Assembly (NCBI GenBank): GCA_937942405.1
Contig: CALDEN010000055.1
Coordinates: forward strand, 1-19,700
DNA length: 19,700 nt
Source of the DNA: an uncultured Saprospiraceae bacterium
GTDB taxonomy: Bacteria; Bacteroidota; Bacteroidia; Chitinophagales; Saprospiraceae
Direction: 5' to 3'
In this document: positions 1-10,200 of the stretch, one piece after another
How positions within the stretch are numbered: the first letter of the stretch is position 1
How the letters are laid out: each line of letters starts with the position of its first letter
Position numbers and translations under genes: made by a program
The notes under the pieces: model-generated
Seen by the model: only the letters and a program-made list of their open reading frames with translations
Told to the model about the DNA's origin: nothing
The model's database searches: none

Positions 1-435
1 AGCACTTAAATTGTGCGGCAATGAGATCTCTTGCCCTTGATTTATATAGACTTCTACTAGTTTTTTGAGGGATTTATCGACTTGAGACTGGACGAGTTCC
101 TCTATTTTGCCTTTGATCGCTGAATGCAAAAGCCAGTTCAAACCCTTAATGAGCATACCACTTTCTTCCATCCGTATTTGTAAGTCCTGTAGTTTGACCT
201 TTCGGGCTTCATTATCCATTTCTGGAGTGAATTCTGCCCAAACCAGTCCATTATACCTTCCTTGTATCGTCAATTCCAGGTTTAATCTTTTATCGATTCC
301 TGAGAGCTGCAAACCCGTAACCTTATCCTGCTTAGTGATGGCTACAGCTTTAAAATTCTCAGAGATGAGCCGATTGAGATGATTTTTCTCGATTTCCAGA
401 GGCAGATATAAACGTGATGTTTTAGAAAGTGTCAT
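1..435 (-). CDS. DUF4403-like protein, 5' part (runs off left edge)
   Basis: An open frame runs from an ATG at 435 to the window edge, giving 145 residues with no stop. The start is fixed by an in-frame TAG directly before the ATG. The protein begins MTLSKTSRLYLPLEIEKNHL and has no signal peptide. Around residues 55-110 it shows a short beta-rich stretch (IQGRYNGLVWAEFTPEMDNE), then LQDLQIRMEESGMLIKGLNW LLHSAIKGKI, then an amphipathic helix. This pattern (polar strand, 'D..t..v.l.dl', then a W-L-L-h helix) matches my memory of DUF4403, an uncharacterised Bacteroidota/Proteobacteria family that may have a lipid-binding TULIP-like fold. Known members are usually about 450 residues with a signal peptide, so a member starting directly in this region would be unusual. 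The family call is inference; that it is a real gene is well supported. It is divergent from the gene at 558. Confidence 0.6.
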   Translation of the reverse strand, partial: MTLSKTSRLYLPLEIEKNHLNRLISENFKAVAITKQDKVTGLQLSGIDKRLNLELTIQGRYNGLVWAEFTPEMDNEARKVKLQDLQIRMEESGMLIKGLNWLLHSAIKGKIEELVQSQVDKSLKKLVEVYINQGQEISLPHNLSA

Positions 436-520
436 CTAGTTGGCATTTTATTTGGTATTAAAGCTTTTACTATATGTATTTAATTTAAAACCAGTGATAC
501 ATATATAACAGAAACCTGTA

Positions 521-542
521 ATTAATAATTCAAATTATTAAT
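521..542. repeat. Perfect inverted repeat, 10-bp arms
   Basis: The arms attaataatt (521-530) and aattattaat (533-542) are exact reverse complements separated by the two bases ca. The repeat ends 15 bases before the ATG at 558 and lies in the 122-bp gap between two divergent genes. It could be an operator or an mRNA hairpin in the leader of the downstream gene. It is purely A/T in the arms, and in AT-rich DNA such a repeat can arise by chance. Confidence 0.5.
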
Positions 543-557
543 CTAAAAAACCAATTT

Positions 558-950
558 ATGAAAAAGATGAATCGCTTCTTGACCCTGATCATTATTATTT
601 TCTCGATTGTGGCATTTACCCCTTCTCCCCATATATCCTATGATCTATGCAAGGATCAGGTAACCATTTATAAAGGAGACAATCTGAAGTTAAGTTTGAA
701 CGAAAAATTCTCCTCAGACATAATTAGTACAAAATTATTGGAATCGGGAAACACCTTCGTAATTAACACCTATCTAGAAATAGATCTAGCCTACTTATAT
801 GATGATGTAAATCATAGACTTCATAGCATTACCCTAGACGAACGAATGATTTCTCTAGAAGTCAATGCCTTGAACCCGGGAAGCTATACACTTCGATTTG
901 GACTTTGTGATAGTCATGATTTGGCTACTGTCAAACTAATAAAAACGTAA
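558..950 (+). CDS. Small predicted secreted protein, unknown function
   Basis: This 130-residue protein starts MKKMNRFLTLIIIIFSIVAF, a clear Sec signal peptide: a charged start, a hydrophobic core, then TPSPHIS. No lipobox cysteine follows, so it is predicted to be soluble in the periplasm or secreted rather than a lipoprotein. The mature part of about 105 residues is rich in beta-strand-like alternation and ends LNPGSYTLRFGLCDSHDLAT VKLIKT, which resembles the last strands of an Ig-like or beta-sandwich domain. It has two mature cysteines (in DLCKDQ and GLCDSH), which could form a disulfide linking the start and end of the domain. I do not recognise the family. The ATG at 558 is chosen because the signal peptide follows at once; there is no good Shine-Dalgarno sequence, which is normal for Bacteroidota. 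It is followed by a strong terminator. Confidence 0.75.
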   Translation: MKKMNRFLTLIIIIFSIVAFTPSPHISYDLCKDQVTIYKGDNLKLSLNEKFSSDIISTKLLESGNTFVINTYLEIDLAYLYDDVNHRLHSITLDERMISLEVNALNPGSYTLRFGLCDSHDLATVKLIKT

Positions 951-969
951 TTTGACTTAAGTCTAAACT

Positions 970-1011
970 AAAAAAGCCCATGCACTGAATTAGTACATGG
1001 GCTTTTTTTTT
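970..1011. terminator. Bidirectional intrinsic terminator
   Basis: The arm gcccatgcact (976-986) pairs with agtacatgggc (992-1002), with one C-A mismatch and a gaatt loop. It is preceded by six A and followed by nine T, so it works on both strands. It lies between the convergent genes at 558-950 (plus) and 1025-12781 (minus), where a shared terminator is expected. Confidence 0.88.
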
Positions 1012-1024
1012 AAATCTATCGTTA

Positions 1025-1288
1025 TTAGATGCGGATCATTTGTTTAGTGATCTGATCATTATTTACTCTCACTGTATAGAGGAAGATTCCTTTACGATTC
1101 ATGGCCTTGTCATCTATGATGATTTGATTAGAACCTGCTGCTAAATCTTTTTCTATTTTGACGATGAGCTTACCCATCATATCGTGAATAGATACTTCAC
1201 ATTTAGAACTTTGTGCCACATCCACATTAATAATTGTTTCTGCAGACCATGGATTTGGTTCGTTTTGACTTACGTCAAAAGTCATATC
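1025..1288 (-). other. T9SS type A C-terminal sorting domain
   Basis: The last 87 or so residues carry the usual landmarks: an N-P-W motif (NEPNPWSAETIINVDVA), a strand with I-H-D-M-M-G-K, a G-S-N-Q turn, then K-G-I-F-L-Y-T-V and a basic end (KQMIRI). In known T9SS cargo this domain directs passage through the outer membrane and is usually removed, with attachment to A-LPS or release. It identifies the protein as T9SS cargo; no T9SS machinery gene lies in this window. Confidence 0.9.
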
Positions 1289-4200
1289 AGCTCCATTTCC
1301 TAATTCTATACTGATTACATCTAAACTTCCGGCTTCGTACATTTCGCTCGACATCGCACCATCAGCGATTTTTAGTACTTCGGATAATACTACATCCTCT
1401 GTCGCTACAAATCGTAGGTTCAATAAATCACTGAGTTCTACTGGAGAACCTGTCATCGTATTCCAACTCAGATTAGTTACCTCAGCATCGATACTAGCTA
1501 TATTAGAAGCATCTACGGATATCATATCTGAAGTAACTCCTTCTAAGCTCAATCCTTTATGCTCTATCGACATCTGGAATCCTTCTATTGCATAATCTGC
1601 ATTAGCGTTCAATGCTACGATCACCTCGTCGCCTTTATTCACTATTCTGTCTTGATAGAAAAACTTAAGTGACTTAAGATCTCTATTTATAGCTTCTGGT
1701 ACTGTTGTCGCAGCCACCACACTACCGTTTACATCACCGACTTTTACTCCTACAAAGTCCACGACCATATTATTATTTAACTGGTCTATGTTATAAGATT
1801 CAGGTAGTTGTAGATCTAAAGGATCCACATTTTCTGCAAATTCAAAATCGGCATCGATCATTCTCCAAGATGTATTATCTGGGAACTCTGTATATACCCC
1901 GAGGATCAGCTTTCTAAGATGAATCAAATCAATAGAAGAAATACTACCCGACATATCTATATCTGCTGCGATATGATCATAGGCATCTTCAAAATACCTT
2001 TGACCCAATAAATGCTTTTGAATCAGCACTAAATCGAGTGTCGTCACCCCATTGAGCGGATCATCATTTTTATAAGGTACTACCTGATAATTTCCTCCCA
2101 GCGGCATATTTTCAAAAGCGTATAATCCATCTAATGAAGTATACTCCATCGGCATCTCCGCATTGACTAATCGAACCTCTGCATTTTCTACCCCTTTATT
2201 AAGGTCTGTAGTAATGCTTCCTTCTACGTTAGCACTTATTATATTACAGAAGCCGTTAGGATCTAATATTTGAAGATCACTTTTACAAGTCGTTGTATTC
2301 CCTGCCTCATCCATACAAAGCATAAATACAGGAGTAATCGATCCTACATCCATACAATCAAAAACCATAACTGTATCTGCAGGATTTCCTGTAGTGGCTT
2401 CTAAGCTGTCTACGTAAAAACATACAACATCCATAGAATCTGTACAATCATCCGCGATAAACTCTATTATAGTCGATGTATAAATATTTACTTCGACAGT
2501 AAAGTCATCGGTAATATTAAATATCGGTTTCTGACATTTTATTTCCGGAGCAGTCGTATCTGGTATAACCTCGATGATCGTAGTATCCATGGCTACGTTA
2601 CCACATAGGTCCGTAGCTGTAAAGATCACTTCTGTAATTCCCTCAAAGTAAAATCCACTTGCATCTTCCATACCATTACCTACTGCAGAATTATTAGTAA
2701 CCGTAGCACTACATCCATCAGTTACGATGGCGGTAAGATTTACAAATAATGAATCCGCAGGTACACAATCGAAGAATAATGAATCTACGACAGTTATCAC
2801 TGGTGCAGTCGTATCTGAAACCACGATTACCTGATCTAGCATAAATATACCTGTCATACCATCGCCATTCAACTGACAAGAATCGACAATCGTCCATGTT
2901 CTAGTGGTCGTGTCTTGACAAGCAGGGAAATCCAACATCGGACTATCCTCAAAGTCGATAGACAAGTTATAACATGCTACATTCCCTCCATTAATTACCG
3001 GCTCTATTCCCAAAAAGTCTGGATCTAGATTATTACAACTCTCTGTAAATATTGTATCCGGCTCTAATGTAATGTCTGATAGGGTCAGAACCTCTCCGAC
3101 ATTATTTACCGTGATCACTTGTGTACATTGAGACGAGTTACCGCTATTATCCGTTACGACAAATGTTCTCACTATCGTCCCTGTACTACAAGAATTTATA
3201 TTCATCGTAGTCAGCTGTACAGCAGGTAGATTACCATCACAGTTATCTATTCCAGAAGCGACTCCTAACGTATTTAAATTATCTGGCACCTCATCACAGC
3301 TTATCGTCATATCATCAGGACAATTTATCAATACGGGTGCTGTCACATCATCAAACACAAACTCTACTGAGCATGAACTGCTACATCCATTGGCATCGAG
3401 GATAGAAACCGTATATGTCCCTTCATTATCCAATGATGTTTGTGTAATTACTGGATTTTGCAATGGAGATGCAAACCCATTAGGTCCGCTCCAAGCCCAT
3501 GAAACTGCACTACCTCCATTCTCAAACAAATTAATTTGATCTCCTGGACATTCTGGCATATTCGAGCTTGCCATACAAATTGGTAATGGATTAACTGTTA
3601 TCTGTATTTGTTGCACTTCTTGACATGGTAAGTCATCTAGATCTGTAACCGTAACCGTGTATAAGGTACTAACGGCAGGCATCACACTTATAGAAGAAGT
3701 CGTCTCCCCTGTACTCCACGAATAACTAGGATTAGAAATACTTACCGTCGTGCTTAATACTGTAGTCACACCGATACAAAACTCATCTGTCTCTGAACTA
3801 GCTATAGCCAAAGTAAATCCTGGGCAATTACAATCTATCACTGTCACCTCAATGGTGTCTGATACATTAGCACAAGGGCTTACGGCATTACTTGTTGTAA
3901 AGGTAAATGTATATGTCCCCGGGGCCACAGCACTAAAGTCAACTGATGACAGATTAGTTAAATCTACACCCGTCCCATCTGTATCACTCCATGATCCTTG
4001 AGATATGTTACTTAACGAACTAAAATCCAAAGTCGTAGCCATTCCTGTATCATTTGCAGAACAAACTGAAGGTGGAGTAGTCAATACTAAGACCGGTGGC
4101 TCTATTACTTCTAACATTGTCGCACATACCGACTCACAACCGTTTACATCTACTATTGTTACAGTATATACTCCAGCATTTGCTCCCGTTACTGAAGCAA

Positions 4201-7200
4201 TAGATGGATTTTGAACATTGGATGTAAATCCGTTAGGTCCTACCCATGACCATGTGTTTGCTTGTCCTCCACTTTCTGTCAAAGTCAGAGCATCTCCTAC
4301 GCAAAGCGGGCCATTAGAATCGGCTGAACATATCGGTAAAGAATTTACATCAATCGTAATCATTCTAATCTCACTACATGGAGCATTATCCATATCTGTA
4401 ATCGTTACAAAGTAGTCTGTACTCATTGATGGACTTACCGTTATCGTAGAACTAGTCTGCCCTGTACTCCAACTGTATGCTGGATTAGCTATCGTAACGA
4501 CTGCTGTTAAATCTGTAGACCCTCCTGGACAAACACTTGCTCCATTACTACTCGTAATAGATGCAGTAAATCCTGGACAGTTACAATCTATCACTGTTAT
4601 TTCTATCGTCTCAGTTACATCTACACATGGCGATACCGCTGTATTCGTTGTAAAACTAAAGGTGTACATTCCTACCGGAACATCTGCAAAGTCCACAACT
4701 AAAGATGCAAAACTGATCCCAGCTCCATCTAGATCTAACCAGAACCCATCACTCGTACTACTTAACGTACTAAAGTCTATCGTAGTCGGCATATTACTGT
4801 CATTATTCATGCACACCGGATCTGGTGTAGTAAGCGTCACTGCTGGTGGATCGATGACAGTAATTTCACTGCTCACCTCACACGTTCCATCGGTCAATAC
4901 ATATGTAATCGTAGTATTACCTCCAGTAACTAATGATGCATCGAAAGCACCTGTTTGTGCATCTGTAATTCCTTGTCCTTGCCAGATCCCTCCTGCTGGA
5001 GATGCTGATAATACATCTGTCTGATTAGAACAGTAGGTAGTTATGTTCTGTAAAGAAATAGATGGACAGATCTCTTCTGGATCATGATCATCTTCATCTC
5101 CATTGCTATTGTCGGTAACATCATTAGATACGTTACCATCGTTCCCGTTATTATTATCTGGATTACTATCTACATCCGGAACTGTGTTACCACTAGGATC
5201 CGTGAACGAAGCAATTTCTGCAAAGTTTATATAATTCTCTCCTGAACAATTCGATTCTATATCACTTAAAGTCAAAAAGATAGAGACATCTGTCATTCCC
5301 GATGGAGCAAGGCTTCCACTTAGGCCTGTCTCTGCAATCCTCGTAGAAGCATCGTATGTCCAAGAAGTATTATCTGCTGCGTCGAATGTAAAACCACATG
5401 GAATGTAATCTACCACTACAATATTAGAAGCCGTCGTATTTCCTTGATTCTCAACATTTATGTTAAACTCGATTAAATCACCTACAGCATAAATAGGATT
5501 TGTAACGGTCGTTTTTACCAGTGCCAAATCATAAAGTGGAATCTGTGCAGGATCATGATCATCTTCATCTTCTCCAGCACCGGGACCACCGCCATCTAAA
5601 TTATCATCATCAGGATCACCTGGCATCACTGTATTTTCTACCACTGTGTTACTCCCTGGAGTACTATCGCAGTCTTGTGCAGCAGTCTGACCGTTGGTAT
5701 TTAAACCTCCTGTAACCTCTGCATAGAATTTATATTCATCCAACTCTTCTCCTGGATTTACGCTAAATGTAATCTGTTTTGTATGACAAGCACCTGGAGC
5801 AATCCCTCCGGCAGGCAATCCACCAAGACCGACTACAGATGACATTACGGCATCACCATTGGCTTGAAGTGTCCATGCAGGATCATTTAAGCTATACCCA
5901 GCCGGTATATATCCCGTTACTTCTAATTCTGTAACTGCACTATTTCCTTGATTACATATCGTCAAATCGAATGTAGCCATTTGATTAGCTGCATCGTATG
6001 TATTTAATACATTGATCAGAGCTAAATCAAATTTGTCACAAATATTAGAATCGTTTGTATCCTGAACATCTATCGTAGCCTGACAGAATGATGTGTGACC
6101 ATTGATGTCAGTAACCCATAGCTCCACAATGTTCAATCCCACATCAGAACAATCGAATACGATACAGTTATCTGTAGTATCTGCACTAAAACTTAGATTT
6201 ACTGGATAACCACAACTGTGATAACTTCCATTATCTACATTCTCCACACAAAGCTCAGCCATCTCTGCGTCTATCACTCCATCACCATCTAAATCCATTC
6301 CTTGCAAAGAAATAGCAACTCCATCTATACAGTATGCTGTCGGAGGCTTACAATTAATAATCGTGAAGCTCTTAGTACAAGCAACGGTATTTCCGCATCT
6401 ATCTTCTACCACCCATATTAGTGAATGTGTTCCGAGTGGATAATCATTAGAAAGATCTATCATCCCTCCTATTCCTGAATTCATCACATCTACAGTTCCG
6501 TCTGTATTTAAATCTATCTCATATGTCCATCTCAACATATCTGTAGGAGTACAATCATCGGATGCTGTAAGAACTAGATCTACAAATCCATTAGAACATG
6601 TAGGATCATACGTACATACTGATATTGCATCACAGCCATTATCTATCGTCGGAGCTACATTATTAGATATTTCTAAAGTTTGGTCATAGTTCCATATTCC
6701 AACAGATGCACCATCATACTGACACCAGTCGATAATACTCCATCTTCTTAGTATTTTAAAACAAGAATTATTATCAGGTTCTACCAAAAATGTTTGATCC
6801 TGATAAGTAATACCGATAAGATCACATTGATCTTCAGATACCACAGGATACCCGTTTGCACTTGGTAAATTTTCAGGAGCAAAATCATCCCCTATACAAT
6901 TAGCATTTGTGCTATAATCTAAAGGCCACGTTATATCTGCAAATACAAATGGTTGTGGATTAGAAATCGTTATTACTTGTGTACATTGAGTAGATCCATT
7001 GGCATCACTAGCTGTAAAAGTTCTAGTGATCGTACCTACCCCACACTGATTAACATTAGCAACAGCTGTCGAGCTTATTGATACTTGACAAGCATCCGTT
7101 GCCGTTGCTTCTCCAAATTGAGCATTTAAAGACGACATATCTGTTATATCGTATTGTGTTCCACAATCTATAGTCATGGGTGTAGGACAAGAGATCGTAG

Positions 7201-10200
7201 GAGCAAATTTATCTTGCACTTCTACATTGACCATACATGTATTCTCATTACCTGCTAGATCCGTTACTCTAAATAAGACTTGAACCGTATTGCCTACATC
7301 TTGACAACAGAATACTACATTGTCAGAATACACAAGTGCTGAACCACATGCAGGAGCATCCATTCTTAGCACTTCCATCTTATCTAAATGACACTCGTCA
7401 AAAGACCCATCATCAAACACGGATGCATAAACGATAGCTTGACCAGTTTCATTTAGCCCTACTGTTGTATTTTGATCACAAATCGCAATTGGATTTGTTT
7501 CATCTTTTACTTCTACATTTATCTGGCACGTCGAAGAGTTACCGCATGCATCATAAGCTGCATACGTAATCTGATGTACGCCAGCGATTAGGGAGACTGT
7601 ACTTCCATTAAAATTATCTACAAAGCCATCTGCATAAGACATTGTTAATCTAATGTCACTAGGCGAACATACATCTGTCGCTGTAGGCACAGGTATATTT
7701 ACATTTGCAGAACACGCAAATCCAGAGGTAGAAACCGTAAAGTCTGCTGGGCAGGTGATTACTGGATCTTGATTATCCACCACTTCGATAAGCTGAGTAT
7801 ATGTTTCCATCTCTCCTCCTGCACACCACCATTCAGCGACTGTCCAAGTTCTCAGAATCTTTGTCACACATGCATTATCACTAACTGTCTCATCTACATA
7901 ACCTGAAGACAGGTTACAATAGAAGTGAGCGATCGGATATAAATCCTCTCCTCCAAGGGTAGGAATACCCGTTACACTTGGTGCAGGATATCCATTATCA
8001 TCGGTAGCATATGATCCACAAGTCAATGGATTACCTCCCTGCATCGAAAATGTAGGAGGAAAAGTCACTGGAGATTCTAAATCACCATCACCATCTGTAT
8101 CTATATGATCTAGAGAAATTCTCTTTACAAGAATCGTCTGATCACAAATCGGTGATTGGTTTCCAGAGCTATCCTCTGCTCTATATTGTCTTTTTATTTC
8201 TTTTATATAATTTTCATTACAATCTAATGCTTTAATTTCTTCAAAAACAAGCACAACTTCTACATCTCCATCACAATTATCACTTGCCAATGGACCTGTA
8301 TAAAACAACATATCATTACATGTGATTTCTATATCTTGACAGAAAATCTCTGGAGCTGTCTTATCTTCTACGATAATGGTACTCCAGCAACTATTTCCTG
8401 AACAACCATCTATAACTTTAGCCATTATTTGCTGTCCTAAATGAGATGCATCCAATGTATTTCCTACAATCGCATTACCTGTGGCATCTGTCAACATTAT
8501 TCCATAAGCCGCTCCTGGTGTCGGTGTACTCGTCATAAGCATTGCAGGAGTTACCGTTGCTGTACAGTCCGAGCCTAAAGATATATTTACGCTTCCTACA
8601 CAAGCCATAACTCCATTTACATTTCCTATCTCCACTGATAATGAAGCTGCTTCTAAACAAGAAGTACCTGCAGGTTCTAGTGTCAATATTTGAGTACCTG
8701 CTAATCCAGCAAAATCAACTTCCACTGTTTCACCCGTACCTATTGCTGTTCCGTTTAATGACCATGTGAATGTAGTTCCTGCCACTGCAGTTGTAGAATA
8801 TTCCACAACAGCATCAGCACATACTGAAACCGAACCAGAAATATCAGGTGTACTATATGAACAACCTGCATTTGTTAAATTCTGGAAATTCCCTTCTCCA
8901 TTTGTAAGTTGTATTGTGTATCCTTGACCATCTACATGAACTCCTTTCATATAGTAAACACTCATGTTATTACTCAACTGTGTCACCTCTTCTAGTATAA
9001 ATCCAGAAGGTCCAGATGCATTAGAAGGAACAGCATTACTGATCGTACAATAATCCGACATTCCAATAACATTTTGGATATACCAGTTTTGACCGGAAGG
9101 TCCAGTAACTGTTATCTCATCTTGGAACTGACCAGCAGAACTCGATGTTGAATTATTTAGACATGTACATGATGTAACAATTTCTGCCACTACTACTATA
9201 ACCGCTGCAGGATCTTCATCATCCTCATCCATACTAGCTGGAGCATTTACAACATCATCTGAATCTGGAGCAAATGGAATTCCGCCTAAATCATTGCCCT
9301 TAATATCATCAGGAGTACTATCTACATCTTGATCACTAAAATCAACACCGTCCATATTTTCTGTATAGAAAATCTCTGCACCATTTACTAATCGTATTGC
9401 TGGTGCGTTATCATCTACCTTTAAATCAATCGTTAGCTCATAACTTTCACCTGGAGCTAAGCCATTAGGTAGTACTAAATTCATCTTTGCTTTGTCTCCT
9501 GAAGGGTCAGCTTCTAAAGTCCAATCTGAATCAACTAATTCCATAAATTCAGGTATGTAATCTACGATACCTATATTATTAGCAGCTACTGATCCTTGAT
9601 TAAATACAGTGATTGTATACGTCACTAGTTGCCCTCTTGAAACAGCTAAAACATCTGTTTCCTTTATCAGTGCCAAATCAAATTTATCAACAAAGAATGC
9701 CGCTGGGTCATGATCATCTTCATCCATAATTCCATGATCTGTGGTTAAATTATCAGTTAGATCACCAACTTCCCCACCTGCGTCATTATCTGCATTATTA
9801 TCAGAAGTAGAGTCATAATCGAGTCCTCCTGGGAATCCCAAAGGGTATCCTTGACTAACCTCTGCCTCATTTACTAATCTGCCAGATGGCAATCCAGAAG
9901 GAATTTCTGCATAAAACGGAAAACTCACTGATTGTCCTACTGCAATATTAGCTGGGACATCATATGTAATTACTCCATTTACATCAGCCCAATCTGGATT
10001 CAATGTAGCGTCAAAGTTTATGCCTGTAGGCAAGTAATCTACAACTTCTACGTCTGTAGCTTCTGTGTTTCCTTGATTAAAAACTGTGATTTTAAATTCT
10101 ATTACATCTCCTGCAAAATAAATATCCTGCGGATCAACTATCGTTTTTCTTAGGGCAAGATCAAAAACATAAACCATTGCTGGATCATGGTCATCTTCAT

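Noticed and set aside
107..382. Plus-strand frame of 91 residues
   Set aside because: It lies wholly inside the minus-strand gene at 1-435, has no domain or signal pattern, and is Ser/Leu/Cys-rich as expected of an antisense shadow.
1705..5715. Plus-strand frames inside the giant gene (for example 3750-4001, 4662-5024, 5521-5715)
   Set aside because: All are antisense shadows of one intact reading frame. The repeated His/Asp-rich peptide near 5521 is just the complement of the Asp-rich linker.
5078..10200. Recurring word ggatcatgatcatcttcat as a possible CRISPR or regulatory repeat
   Set aside because: Spacing is irregular and each copy codes for the DEDDHDP closer of a DUF11 linker in frame, so protein repetition explains it.
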